Positions 51,401 through 60,603 of a stretch of 64,000 nt of DNA are shown here, in pieces (the stretch's first letter is position 1; each line of letters starts with the position of its first letter). The translations under genes and the position numbers were made by a program. Below the pieces are notes generated by a model. That model had not been told where the DNA came from. It did not search any database and saw nothing but the letters and a program-made list of their open reading frames with translations. The stretch is from Novimethylophilus sp036504375 (lineage in GTDB: Bacteria > Pseudomonadota > Gammaproteobacteria > Burkholderiales > Methylophilaceae): NCBI RefSeq assembly GCF_036504375.1, contig NZ_DASXVH010000010.1, forward strand, positions 1-64,000, read 5' to 3'.

Positions 51401-51894
51401 GGTCCGGTATAGTTGGTGCGGTAACCTTCCAGGGTTACCGTAGTGTTGATCGGCCCGGAGACCTTCACCGTAATATGCTTGACTTCCCCTGCGGCGATGC
51501 CGCTGAATGCAGTCGTCGCATCGACCGTCACGCTGACCACGTTATACTTCTCCAGTCCTGGAATCGTGGTGGAAGGCGCATCCACTGAACTGATGCCGCT
51601 ACGGCTGTAGCCGTTATAGTCATCGATATCGTCCCAGTCGGTGCGGCCGCTTTCTCCGGTATTGGTTCCATCGGGATCGCTGTAATTCTGCAGCATGATC
51701 TCTTCCAGCAGGGATTCCGCAACGGCCAGCGCCTGCTTCTTCACCACCGGATCCGTGGTGTGCTGCACGTTGTAATTGATGGCTGCGGCTATCCCTGCCA
51801 GCGCCACCCCGACAATGACAATGAACACGATCAGTTCGATCAGCGTCAGGCCGCGCTGGTGGTCAGGCACAGGACGAAGTTTCTGCATGCACAT
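51397..51894 (-). CDS. mshD: MSHA minor pilin MshD
   Basis: A 165-residue prepilin with cleavage motif RGLTLIELIVFIVIVG (after Gly15). The start MCMQKLRPVPD has two nearby ATGs. The stop overlaps mshO and the 5' end overlaps mshC by 32 bases. This tight packing supports one transcript for C-D-O-P. Confidence 0.85.
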   Translation of the reverse strand: MCMQKLRPVPDHQRGLTLIELIVFIVIVGVALAGIAAAINYNVQHTTDPVVKKQALAVAESLLEEIMLQNYSDPDGTNTGESGRTDWDDIDDYNGYSRSGISSVDAPSTTIPGLEKYNVVSVTVDATTAFSGIAAGEVKHITVKVSGPINTTVTLEGYRTNYTGP

Positions 51895-52309
51895 AGCCGG
51901 TCTCCGGCTCCAGGCAAATCCAGCGTGTCACCGCACCGCCGGAAACCGTAAACGCCTTTACGGCAGTCAGCGGCGTACCCCCGACAGAAGGTTGGCCAAG
52001 CCCATTGAACGTGACGCTGCCGGCGCCGCTCACGCTAACGCCATTCAGCGCGGGATAAGAATCAGCCCCGACGGTTACGGCGCAACCCGCACCCACCGTC
52101 ACAGCCACGGGAGTTGCTGGGACGCGCTTGGCAATCGCGAGTTTTTGCGCCATGCGGATCGAAGCCTTCAGGGTTTCCGCACAGCCATCGGCATCGTAGC
52201 CGGCGAAATTGAGCTTGGCGGCGACATAAGCCGCGAGTACACCCATGACGACCATCATCACGATCAGCTCGACCAGCGTAAAACCAAACTGTTTTATCGC
52301 CAACCTCAT
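51863..52309 (-). CDS. mshC: MSHA minor pilin MshC
   Basis: A 148-residue prepilin starting MRLAIKQFGFTLVELIVMMV, cleaved after Gly9. Cys residues in GCAETL, GCAV, WICLE and SSCA could form disulfides. It starts inside the end of the oligosaccharyltransferase-like gene (ATGA overlap) and runs 32 bases into mshD. Confidence 0.86.
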   Translation of the reverse strand: MRLAIKQFGFTLVELIVMMVVMGVLAAYVAAKLNFAGYDADGCAETLKASIRMAQKLAIAKRVPATPVAVTVGAGCAVTVGADSYPALNGVSVSGAGSVTFNGLGQPSVGGTPLTAVKAFTVSGGAVTRWICLEPETGYVHAETSSCA

Positions 52310-54003
52310 CCGGAAACTTCCGCAAGCAATCTTTTCATCCCGACGGAGTCCGGATGACCTCGCAACAACTCTTGCGCAATTTGCACGGCCTTATTTTTTT
52401 GGCCATCAAAAGCCAGGCATCTGGCATATTCCGCCGTCACCGCATCCCAATACGGCTTAACGGTATGCGCATGTTCCATCCAGGCCAGAATTTGCCTGGA
52501 TCCAGCCGGACTTTCCATCCAGGCGTGATAACGCCTGTGCATCACCGCACGCGCGACACTGCTGGCAACATCGTAAGGATGCGCGCGCATCGCCTTGCCG
52601 AGCAAATTATCGGCCTCGGAAAAATACGCTGGGTGTTTTTTTTCCAACCCCAGCTGCAACCATACCAGTGCCTCGCCTCGATACCAATCGGGGTTGCCTG
52701 GCTGCAGCACCTGCGCCATCCGGTAGGCCGTTATGCCGTCGCCAGCCAAACCATGACGCAAGCGCAGAACCGCATAATCCGCACATCCTTCAGCCGCAAC
52801 GGGCAGGATTAAGGCCGCCATCAACGCGCCAACCGCCGCCTGCTTTAGCCGGCTCCACCAAGCACCGTCTCTCTCGCTGCAGCTACCCGGTTCCTGCAAA
52901 ATCAACCTTCGATGAATAGTCGCCAGATATCCGCCCAGCACGGCCAGCAGAAAAGGGATATACAGCGGGTAATCGACCAGCGCATGCACCAACATGGACG
53001 AAGCACCCACCGTGGCCATCATCAGTACGATATCCCGGCGCTTCGTATCCGATCGGCGCCAGCGATTGATGCCGATCAGAAAGGCACCTATCATCGCAAG
53101 CAGCGTTGCGATGCCGGCAGCTCCGGTTTCCATGGCGATCTGGAGATAATCGTTATGGACGTAATTGGTCGACATTCTCAAAAAAGGCGAAACCTGATAC
53201 TGATCGAACAAAAACCCGAAGCTGAAAAACCCGGTCCCCCAAGGCCATGACTGATATGCCAGCCCCAGTGCCATTTTATATAACACCAATCGGTAAGACG
53301 TATCGCCCTCGATAAAGGTAGCGAGGATACGCGCGTAATCCTGCTCAGTATGGGTGTTCAGCAACGGCGCGACGTTATGGACAAATAGCGTCAGCAACTC
53401 CATGCCGATCATCACGTACAGAATGCGCCGGTAATTCAGCTTTATCTGGCGCCAACCCGCAAGCCAGACGAAAAATACCATCCCGCCAGCGAAACCGAGA
53501 TATCCACCCCGGCTATGGGACACCAGCAATCCGAGAAAAAACAGCATCGCCAGGACGAAATTTCTGCTTCCGCCGCGTCCCAGCAAGTAGTAGGCAAGCA
53601 GCGGGGTCAAAGCCAGATTGATCGCGGTGGCATAGGTATTGGGCGTAGTGAATAACGCCCTTCCTCGCGTCGTCGCAGCGCCCAGGAAGCCCTCTCCCGT
53701 CCACCACTGGAAAATTCCCCACAGCGCAAGCGCCAGGCAAACCAGTACCAGCAAGCGGAATAGCCGGAATTCAAAATCGCGGGGCAAGGCCAGGCATGCC
53801 CAAAAAGACAGCAGCAGCGTCAGTGGTAGATAATAATTCGCCGGATGGTAGGCAGGATTGATCAGCATTGCATTGGCCAGCAAGACCACGCCAAACAATG
53901 ACAGCAGCCCGGACCGCCATCCCATCAGGCGGGCGAAATCTATCCGATGCAGCAGCCCGGCCAGCATCAGCAAGCCGATTCCCCATGGGTAAATAAGCGC
54001 CAT
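52306..54003 (-). CDS. Wzy_C-type O-antigen ligase / pilin O-oligosaccharyltransferase candidate
   Basis: A membrane protein of about 565 residues with ten or more helices and the large periplasmic loop of the WaaL/PglL family (SHSRGGYLGFAGG, MSTNYVHNDYLQIAMETG, where His is catalytic). A soluble C-terminal part with TPR-like repeats follows. Its place inside the pilin operon, between mshA and mshC, suggests it glycosylates pilin. The open frame extends to a GTG at 54114, but that region contains the mshA terminator; the ATG at 54003 or a TTG before it is more likely the start. No such gene is in the Vibrio msh cluster. Confidence 0.75.
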   Translation of the reverse strand: MALIYPWGIGLLMLAGLLHRIDFARLMGWRSGLLSLFGVVLLANAMLINPAYHPANYYLPLTLLLSFWACLALPRDFEFRLFRLLVLVCLALALWGIFQWWTGEGFLGAATTRGRALFTTPNTYATAINLALTPLLAYYLLGRGGSRNFVLAMLFFLGLLVSHSRGGYLGFAGGMVFFVWLAGWRQIKLNYRRILYVMIGMELLTLFVHNVAPLLNTHTEQDYARILATFIEGDTSYRLVLYKMALGLAYQSWPWGTGFFSFGFLFDQYQVSPFLRMSTNYVHNDYLQIAMETGAAGIATLLAMIGAFLIGINRWRRSDTKRRDIVLMMATVGASSMLVHALVDYPLYIPFLLAVLGGYLATIHRRLILQEPGSCSERDGAWWSRLKQAAVGALMAALILPVAAEGCADYAVLRLRHGLAGDGITAYRMAQVLQPGNPDWYRGEALVWLQLGLEKKHPAYFSEADNLLGKAMRAHPYDVASSVARAVMHRRYHAWMESPAGSRQILAWMEHAHTVKPYWDAVTAEYARCLAFDGQKNKAVQIAQELLRGHPDSVGMKRLLAEVSG

Positions 54004-54064
54004 GGATTGCTGTTCCGGCAATTCGGCAGATGCCAGCAACAGGGCAATCAGCGCCAACCCAATG

Positions 54065-54088
54065 AAAAAAGGGGCTGCTAAGCCCCTT
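54065..54088 (-). terminator. Rho-independent terminator downstream of the mshA pilin gene
   Basis: On the minus strand AGGGGCT and AGCCCCT arms with a TAGC loop are followed by TTTTTT, 33 bases after the pilin stop. It would make most transcripts end after mshA, giving high pilin and low downstream expression. Confidence 0.85.
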
Positions 54089-54119
54089 GCTTCAACCTCG
54101 TACAGAAATGCCACGAGAT

Positions 54120-54473
54120 TTAGTTCACGCAGAGTTCGGCCGGTAATGTAAACGATTGGGTAGCCTCGGCAGGAGAATTATAGGTAAGTGTAATAGTACC
54201 GCCGCCAGAACCGCCACAATTACCGCTGCTATTCACCTTTGAATCAAGCGTGGTTTGGCCTTTGATTGTTGAAAATGTACTGGCCGCTTTGACAGAACCA
54301 TAGGTAATTACAGCTGCGGAGTTTAGTGCTGCCTGGGATGCCTGCAACACAGCCGTCTTCGCGGATGAATCCAGGCTCTGCAATTTAGGCAATGCCGTTG
54401 CCGCCAAAATACCCAGAATCACAATTACCACCACCAGTTCGATCAGGGTAAAACCTGCTTGTTTCGCTTGCAT
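54120..54473 (-). CDS. mshA: MSHA pilin (position of MshA)
   Basis: A 117-residue type IVa-like pilin with leader MQAKQAG and cleavage before FTLIELVVVIVILGIL. It is short, with Cys86 and Cys115 enclosing the D-region and Ser/Thr-rich loops. A strong AAAGGAG site and the terminator right after the gene suggest it is the main pilin. The second pilin at 54549-55025 is longer and could instead be the major one. Confidence 0.82.
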   Translation of the reverse strand: MQAKQAGFTLIELVVVIVILGILAATALPKLQSLDSSAKTAVLQASQAALNSAAVITYGSVKAASTFSTIKGQTTLDSKVNSSGNCGGSGGGTITLTYNSPAEATQSFTLPAELCVN

Positions 54474-54548
54474 CGCATTTTCTCCTTTAAAAGCTATCCG
54501 TTAAAATTATCATAAAACCATATGATTTAACAATAATTTTTACAAAAA

Positions 54549-55025
54549 TTAACTGCACTCCGATATCTGAAATCCGTTGCCGCCACCGCCATAGGTGTAT
54601 GTGGGCTGCTGGGCTGCGGCCGCTTCGTTATACTGGAACCAGCAATTGACGTGATTGGAGTCCGAGGCGACCCGCACCGCCGAGCCCGCGGTATTGTTGA
54701 TGTCATAGTCGGTTGTGGACAGCCCGGACAAGGCCGCCACCACCGCGGCCGTCGGGTAACCGTTGACGTAACTCACCACCACGCCCTCGGCAACGATATT
54801 CGGCGCCGGCGTTCCCGAAAACCCGGAATCGAAACCTCGCGCCACCAGTTGCGCATGCGCCAGCACCGAAGACGCCCTGACCGCCGCCAGCGCGCCGTTC
54901 ATCTTGGCCACGCGGGCATCGGCTTGCAGCGAGACGAACTTGGGCAAGGCGACCGCCATCAGGATGCCGAGAATCGCAATCACCACGATAAGTTCGATCA
55001 GGGTGAAACCCTGCCGTTTTTTCAT
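54549..55025 (-). CDS. mshB: MSHA pilin-like protein (position of MshB)
   Basis: A 158-residue pilin with leader MKKRQG and FTLIELIVVIAILGILMAV. The helix PKFVSLQADARVAKMNGALA resembles MshA of Vibrio, so names of the two pilins are set by position only. Two Cys in NHVNCWF and ISECS enclose a D-loop with Tyr/Gly-rich TYTYGGGGNG. The ATG at 55025 has AAAGGAT upstream; the frame upstream to 55172 is not used. Confidence 0.82.
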   Translation of the reverse strand: MKKRQGFTLIELIVVIAILGILMAVALPKFVSLQADARVAKMNGALAAVRASSVLAHAQLVARGFDSGFSGTPAPNIVAEGVVVSYVNGYPTAAVVAALSGLSTTDYDINNTAGSAVRVASDSNHVNCWFQYNEAAAAQQPTYTYGGGGNGFQISECS

Positions 55026-55068
55026 ATGCTTATCCTTTTGTGCCCACAGCAAATTTAATACCACTACC

Positions 55069-55566
55069 CTATTCGAACCAATGGTACGGCTCCGCCAACT
55101 GCATATCCACGCCAGGCGTGCCTTGCCCGCCCGGCAATACCACGAGGCGGTAACGAATACGCTTGCGGCCACTGCTGTCCGGCAAGAAATGGCCGGTATT
55201 ATTAGCCAGATACGTCATTATTTTGCCGCCCCTGTCGTAATACCAACATCCGGCAGGCATATTCAGGTCCGGGTCACCATTCACCTCGCCACAATAGCTG
55301 GCCGGCGGCCGCTCAAGCCATGACACAGGATTCTGCTCCGCGAGTGCCGGAATCGCAATCTCCCTGTTATCGAGGATGAGCTCCGCCATCTTTTCGCGCA
55401 GCGCGCTTTTTAGCACGACCGCGACATATTCCGCGCTGGTTTTTTCTGCCAGCTCCTGATAGTAAAGCAGGCGATTTACCAGCACCGCCAGGATCACGCC
55501 GTAAATCACCAGCACCACTGACAATTCGATCCAGGAAATACCTTTGACATACGGCAGACGCGCCAT
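55069..55566 (-). CDS. mshF: MSHA biogenesis protein MshF-like
   Basis: A 165-residue protein with a pseudopilin-like N-terminal helix (GISWIELSVVLVIYGVILAV), then coiled coil and a periplasmic domain with YCGEVNG and AGCWYY. The cleavage site is irregular (Gly-Ile-Ser in place of Gly-Phe-Thr), as in MshF. It is 3 bases from mshG, the MshF position. Confidence 0.75.
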   Translation of the reverse strand: MARLPYVKGISWIELSVVLVIYGVILAVLVNRLLYYQELAEKTSAEYVAVVLKSALREKMAELILDNREIAIPALAEQNPVSWLERPPASYCGEVNGDPDLNMPAGCWYYDRGGKIMTYLANNTGHFLPDSSGRKRIRYRLVVLPGGQGTPGVDMQLAEPYHWFE

Positions 55567-55569
55567 TTT

Positions 55570-56799
55570 TTAATGCTTGATGGCGACCTTGCCCAGATCC
55601 CATATCGGCAGGAACACGCCCAGCGCGAGGATCAGCACCAGTACGCCCAGGAACACGATGAGGATAGGCTCGATCTGCGCACCCAGCGTTTTGAGTTCGT
55701 ATTCCACCTCGCGCTGGTACATCTCGGCGATTTCCTCCATGAGGTCGTCCAGCGAACCCGATTCCTCACCCACCGCGATCATCTGCAGCACCACGGGGGT
55801 GAACACGCCGCTGTTGGCCGCGGTGCGCAAGATGCTTTCGCCGCGTTCCACGCCGCTGCGCATGCCTTCCACCTTGCTGGCGATGAAATCGTTATCCACG
55901 GTTTGCGCCACCAGCGTCAGCCCTTGCAGCACCGGCACCCCGCTTTTGGTAGCCAGCGCAAAGCTGCGCGCGAATCGCGCCAGTGTCGCTTTGCGCACGA
56001 TTTTGCCGGCGACCGGGATTTTCATCTTGAACTCATCCCACTTGAGCCTGCCTGCGGGAGACGCCGTGTAACTGCGAAACAGGAATGCCGCGCCGACGAT
56101 GATGGCCAGCACGTAATACCAGTAATGCACGGTAAAGTCCGAGGTGGCGATCAGCACCTTGGTCAGGAACGGCAGTTCCGCATTGAAGCCTTTGAACACC
56201 TTGGCAAACGCGGGGATGACGAACAGGTTGATGATGCCGATTGCGATGACCATCGCGGTGACGACGAAGCTGGGGTAGCGCAGCGCAGTTTTCACTTGCT
56301 CGCGCATGAAGCGCTCGAATTCGATATGCTCGAACAACCGCATGTAAACCTGATCCAGCATGCCCGTACCTTCGCCAACCCGCACCATATTGATATAGAA
56401 CGGCGAAAATACCTTGGGATGCTGAGCCATCGCCGCGGAAAGCTCGCGCCCCGAGTCCAGGCTTTGGCGCAGCTCTCCGATCATCTCCGCGAACGCCTTG
56501 TTGGGCGTGGATGCCTGCAACCCGGTCAGCGCGCGCAGGATGGGGATGCCGGCCTTGGATAGGGTATACATCTGCCGGCTGAACAGCATCACCTCCAGCG
56601 AGGTGATTTTTTCCCTGAACAAACTGGTCAAAAATCCAGCTTCACCGCTTATGCCCGGCCCCGCAGTTTCCGCAATGCTGACCGGCGTAATGCCGGTGTC
56701 CAGCAATTGAGTCGCCGCACCGCCGCTATCGGGGCTTTCCAGCACCCCTTGCACCAGGCCGCCGCCGGAGTTTCTACCTTTGTATGCGAAGAAAGGCAT
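55570..56799 (-). CDS. mshG: MSHA inner-membrane platform protein MshG (GspF/PilC family)
   Basis: A 409-residue T2SF-domain protein with two repeats of the cytoplasmic helical domain (each ending in the GEESGSL/GEGTGML motif) and three membrane helices, the last near LIVFLGVLVLILALGVFLP. It couples the ATPase MshE to pilus assembly. It lies 12 bases after mshE. Confidence 0.93.
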   Translation of the reverse strand: MPFFAYKGRNSGGGLVQGVLESPDSGGAATQLLDTGITPVSIAETAGPGISGEAGFLTSLFREKITSLEVMLFSRQMYTLSKAGIPILRALTGLQASTPNKAFAEMIGELRQSLDSGRELSAAMAQHPKVFSPFYINMVRVGEGTGMLDQVYMRLFEHIEFERFMREQVKTALRYPSFVVTAMVIAIGIINLFVIPAFAKVFKGFNAELPFLTKVLIATSDFTVHYWYYVLAIIVGAAFLFRSYTASPAGRLKWDEFKMKIPVAGKIVRKATLARFARSFALATKSGVPVLQGLTLVAQTVDNDFIASKVEGMRSGVERGESILRTAANSGVFTPVVLQMIAVGEESGSLDDLMEEIAEMYQREVEYELKTLGAQIEPILIVFLGVLVLILALGVFLPIWDLGKVAIKH

Positions 56800-56811
56800 T
56801 AATTCTGATCG

Positions 56812-58518
56812 CTAATTCTCAAACTGGTTGCTGATCCGCATCGCTTCGGAAACCGTGGTTTTGCCGGCAAGCACCATTTCCACCGCGTGGCGGCGCATGG
56901 TTTCGGTACCCACCTGCTCCTTGGCGATGCGGATGAAATGTGCCGGCTCGTGGTGGTTGGCGGCCTCGGTGAGCTGATTGTTCATTTCCAGCAACTCATA
57001 TACCGCGACGCGGCCCTGATAACCGCTGCCGTTGCACTGCTGGCAGCCGCGCCCGCGCGAATAGCGGTGAGCATCGACATCGGTACCCAGTTCCAGCCTG
57101 AGCCACTCATGTTCGAACGGCAGCGGCGTATAAGGCTCGGCGCAGGTTTCGCAGATAACCCGTACCAGGCGCTGCGCCACCACGGCCAAGAGCGACATCG
57201 CCACCATGAAACGCGGCGTGCCCATATCGATGAGGCGGATCGGCGTGCTGACGGCGTCGTTGGTGTGCAAGGTAGACAGCACGAGGTGGCCGGTCATCGC
57301 CGCGCGCAGGCCGATCTGCGCGGTTTCCTGGTCGCGCATTTCGCCCACCAGCACGATGTCCGGATCCTGGCGCAATACGGAGCGCAGCACGCGCGAAAAG
57401 TCGAGATCGATCTTTTCGTTGACCTGCACCTGCGTAATGCCGGGCAGACGATATTCCACCGGGTCTTCGACGGTGATAATTTTATTGTCCGGAGAATTGA
57501 GCTCCGCCAGTGCGGCATACAGCGTGGTGGTTTTACCGGAACCGGTAGGACCGGTCACCAGCACCATGCCGCTGGGGCGGTGGATCAGCTTACGGAATTT
57601 CTCCAGCATTGCCGGCTGCATGCCCAGCCGTTCCAGCCCTATCATCGAGCCGCTTTGCACCAGCAAGCGCATCACCACGGATTCGCCATACTGCGTGGGC
57701 ATCGTGGAAAGCCGCACGTCGACCTGCTGGCCGCGCAGGCGCATGTTGAAGCGGCCGTCCTGGGGCAGGCGCTTTTCTGAAATATCCAGCCCCGATACCA
57801 GCTTGAGGCGCAGCACCAGCGCAGTGGCGATCTTGCTGTCGGCCTCGGTCTGCAGATGCATCACGCCGTCGATGCGGAAACGGATCTGCAGCTTGCTTTC
57901 CTGCGGCTCGATATGCACGTCGGAAGCCCTGACCTGCATCGCATCCTCGAAAATCGTATGCAGCAACCTGACGACGGGGGCATCCTCGACGCTTTGCGAG
58001 GTGATACCGAAGTCGGCAAAGTCGACCGCATCGGTGCCCAAGTCCTGTTCCAGTTGCTGCGACAGGTTTTTGATTTCCTCGGTGCGCCGGTAAACGCGAT
58101 CGACCAGCGCGAGGACGGCGCTTTCGGTGACCACCGCGAGCACCATCTCCTTGGTCAGCAGTCGGGCGATTTCGTCGTAGGCGAACAGATCGGTGGGGTC
58201 GGACATGCCGACCAGGTAGCTGTCGCCGCGGTCTTCCAGCACCAGCGCGCGGAAACGGCGCGCCTGCGCCTCGGGCAGAATGCGCACGACATCAGGTTTG
58301 GTATTGAAAAATTTGAGGTTGATAAACGGCACTTGCAGCTGACGTGCCAGCGCCTCGGAAATCTGGGGCTCGGTGACGAATCCTGCCTCGACAAATACCC
58401 GTCCCAGCTTGCGGCCGGTGCTTTTTTGCAGCTCCAGCGCCTTCAGCAGCCGGTCGTTGGAAAGCAACCCTTGCTGCACCAGAATCTCGCCAAGCCGGAC
58501 TTTCTCGGGACGTGCCAT
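56812..58518 (-). CDS. mshE: MSHA assembly ATPase MshE with c-di-GMP-binding MshEN domain
   Basis: A 568-residue secretion ATPase. The N-terminus carries two copies of the c-di-GMP motif RLGxxLVxxGxxxxxxLxxALxxQ (8-31 and 37-60). The ATPase core has Walker A GPTGSGKTTTLY (323-334), an Asp box, Walker B VLVGEMRDQETA, and a four-cysteine zinc site (CETC, CQQC). It powers pilus extension and, in Vibrio, is activated by c-di-GMP. First gene of the cluster, divergent from trmL; the 132-base spacer should hold its promoter. Confidence 0.93.
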   Translation of the reverse strand: MARPEKVRLGEILVQQGLLSNDRLLKALELQKSTGRKLGRVFVEAGFVTEPQISEALARQLQVPFINLKFFNTKPDVVRILPEAQARRFRALVLEDRGDSYLVGMSDPTDLFAYDEIARLLTKEMVLAVVTESAVLALVDRVYRRTEEIKNLSQQLEQDLGTDAVDFADFGITSQSVEDAPVVRLLHTIFEDAMQVRASDVHIEPQESKLQIRFRIDGVMHLQTEADSKIATALVLRLKLVSGLDISEKRLPQDGRFNMRLRGQQVDVRLSTMPTQYGESVVMRLLVQSGSMIGLERLGMQPAMLEKFRKLIHRPSGMVLVTGPTGSGKTTTLYAALAELNSPDNKIITVEDPVEYRLPGITQVQVNEKIDLDFSRVLRSVLRQDPDIVLVGEMRDQETAQIGLRAAMTGHLVLSTLHTNDAVSTPIRLIDMGTPRFMVAMSLLAVVAQRLVRVICETCAEPYTPLPFEHEWLRLELGTDVDAHRYSRGRGCQQCNGSGYQGRVAVYELLEMNNQLTEAANHHEPAHFIRIAKEQVGTETMRRHAVEMVLAGKTTVSEAMRISNQFEN

Positions 58519-58650
58519 GACTATCTCAAGTTGTTATTCGACGGCCAAATCAAAGCAAGGCGAAAAATGCGTTTTTGAGTTGGACATGAAATTAGTGTAG
58601 TTTATGATGAGGGGATTGTATGTTATTGACTATAAAAAACAAGCCATCCC

Positions 58651-59115
58651 ATGTTTGACCTCATCCTGTACCAGCCGGAAATTCCGCCCAACACCGGCAA
58701 CATCATCCGCCTGTGCGCCAATACCGGCACCCGGCTGCATTTGGTGAAACCGCTGGGCTTCGACCTCGAAGACAAGCAGCTGCGGCGCGCCGGGCTGGAT
58801 TACCACGAATACGCGTCGCTGCAAGTGCATGAGGATTGGGCAAGCTGCATGGCGGTTTTGGCGCACAGGCGGCTGTTCGCGCTGACCACCAAAGGAGCGA
58901 CGGCTTACACCAATATCGCGTTCAAGGCGGGAGATGCTTTCGTGTTCGGGCCGGAAACGCGCGGCCTGCCGGCGGAAATACTGGAGCAGTTCCATGCCGA
59001 CCGCCGCCTGCGCCTACCCATGTTGCCGCACAGCCGCAGCCTGAATTTATCCAATAGTGCGGCAGTGCTGATTTACGAGGCGTGGAAACAGAATGGGTTT
59101 GTGAATAGTAAATAG
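58651..59115 (+). CDS. trmL: tRNA (cytidine/uridine(34)-2'-O)-methyltransferase TrmL
   Basis: A 154-residue SPOUT methyltransferase that 2'-O-methylates the wobble base of some tRNA-Leu. It starts FDLILYQPEIPPNTGNIIRL; the SAM-binding knot is FGPETRGLP and LPHSRSLNLSNSAAVLIYEAW. A single gene divergent from mshE. Confidence 0.94.
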   Translation: MFDLILYQPEIPPNTGNIIRLCANTGTRLHLVKPLGFDLEDKQLRRAGLDYHEYASLQVHEDWASCMAVLAHRRLFALTTKGATAYTNIAFKAGDAFVFGPETRGLPAEILEQFHADRRLRLPMLPHSRSLNLSNSAAVLIYEAWKQNGFVNSK

Positions 59116-59164
59116 TTGTCAGTAGGTTGCCGTTACTACAAACCGACAACTATCGGCTGACAAC

Positions 59165-60154
59165 TCAATAAACTTCCGCTTTCTGCTCGCGGTTGAGCAG
59201 ATTTTCCACCGCGGCGCGCGGCGCGAGACCTTCCGAAAGCACCTGGTGCACTTGCTGCGTGATCGGCATTTCGATGCCGAGCTTGTGCGCGCGGCTGCAG
59301 ACTTCGCGGGCGGTGTGCACGCCTTCCGCCACATGGCCCAGACCGCCCAGGATGGCGTCCAGTGTCTCGCCGCGGGCCAGTCTCAATCCAACCTGGCGGT
59401 TGCGCGACAAGTCGCCGGTACAGGTGAGGATGAGGTCGCCGGCACCGGCCAGGCCCATCATGGTTTCGGATTTGGCCCCCAGGGCGATGCCGAACCGCGT
59501 GATTTCGGCCAGGCCGCGGGTGATCAGCGCGGCGCGGGCGTTGCTGCCGAAGCTCATGCCGTCGCAGATGCCGGCGGCGATCGCGATCACATTCTTGAGC
59601 GCACCGCCTACCGCCACCCCTACCACATCGTTGCTGCTGTATACACGCAGATGATTGGCGTGCAGCAGCGCGGCGGCGTCGCGCGCAAAGTCTGCGTCGC
59701 GCGAGGCCAGTGTCAGTGCGGTCGGCAGGCCGGCCGCCAGTTCCTTGGCGAAACTGGGCCCGGAGAGCGCACCGCAGGCGTGACCCGCCGGCAATTCATC
59801 CGCCGCCACCTCAAACAGCAGCTTGGCGCTGAAAGCCTCCAGTCCCTTGCACGCCCATACCACCGGCGCCCGGCAGCCGGATTCGCGGATTTCGCGCAGC
59901 ACATGGCGCAAACCGGCGGTCGGTACCACCGACAATATCAGATCGGCTTGCTGCATCGCGGCACGCAGATCGCCTTCCAGCTGCAGCTTTGCCGGAAAAT
60001 CGAAACCTTCGAGATACAAACGATTGGCGCGCGTCTCGCGCATCGCGGTGAGATGCTCGTGATTGCGCGTCCACATCACCACCGGATGCTGCCGCGCGAT
60101 ATGGATGGCCAGCGAGGTGCCGAACGCACCCGCGCCTAATACGGCGATTTTCAT
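59165..60154 (-). CDS. gpsA: NAD(P)H-dependent glycerol-3-phosphate dehydrogenase
   Basis: A 329-residue enzyme that makes glycerol-3-phosphate for phospholipids. Rossmann motif AVLGAGAFGTSLAIHIA, substrate site WACKGLEAF and NVIAIAAGICDGMSFGSNARAAL with the catalytic Lys in GGALKNVIA. It overlaps the SH3 gene stop (ATGA); grouping with secB and grxC is common in proteobacteria. Confidence 0.95.
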   Translation of the reverse strand: MKIAVLGAGAFGTSLAIHIARQHPVVMWTRNHEHLTAMRETRANRLYLEGFDFPAKLQLEGDLRAAMQQADLILSVVPTAGLRHVLREIRESGCRAPVVWACKGLEAFSAKLLFEVAADELPAGHACGALSGPSFAKELAAGLPTALTLASRDADFARDAAALLHANHLRVYSSNDVVGVAVGGALKNVIAIAAGICDGMSFGSNARAALITRGLAEITRFGIALGAKSETMMGLAGAGDLILTCTGDLSRNRQVGLRLARGETLDAILGGLGHVAEGVHTAREVCSRAHKLGIEMPITQQVHQVLSEGLAPRAAVENLLNREQKAEVY

Positions 60155-60603
60155 ATGCCCCAGACCTGATTTGCCAGAATGTAACCGGTTAAACCGTCGC
60201 GATGGCGGACCTTGATCCAGCCGTTGTCACCGGCTTCGACCAGCTCCAGGGCGACGTCCTTATCGGCGCGGAACACGACGGGAGCGGAAGCATCCGCGGT
60301 TTCGCGGACGTCGATGCGGTCAACCGCAACGACCGTACGCTTTACGGCCAGTTGGCGGCTTTCGATCCAGGCCAGGCTGCCGGTCTTGTCGCGCACCTTG
60401 TCCCATTCGCCGAGGTCGACGATGACTTCGACCGGATAGAACTGGGTGACAATGAACAGCTTTTTGCCTTTGACCGAAGGCGCGTCGTACATGATGCCGC
60501 GCGGCACGCTGACCGAGCGGTAATCAAGCGCAAAAGCCGCCGCCGGCAGCAATGCCAGCGACAGCCATGCCCAATGAAAAACAAGCCTAATGGGTGGTCG
60601 CAT
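60151..60603 (-). CDS. Exported SH3-domain protein
   Basis: A 150-residue protein with a signal peptide (about 1-26) and two bacterial SH3-like domains (RSVSVPRGIMYDAPSVKGKK and RIDVRETADASAPVVFRADK). It may bind peptidoglycan. The ATG at 60603 overlaps the secB stop by 17 bases and the stop overlaps gpsA. Function is not known. Confidence 0.8.
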   Translation of the reverse strand: MRPPIRLVFHWAWLSLALLPAAAFALDYRSVSVPRGIMYDAPSVKGKKLFIVTQFYPVEVIVDLGEWDKVRDKTGSLAWIESRQLAVKRTVVAVDRIDVRETADASAPVVFRADKDVALELVEAGDNGWIKVRHRDGLTGYILANQVWGI

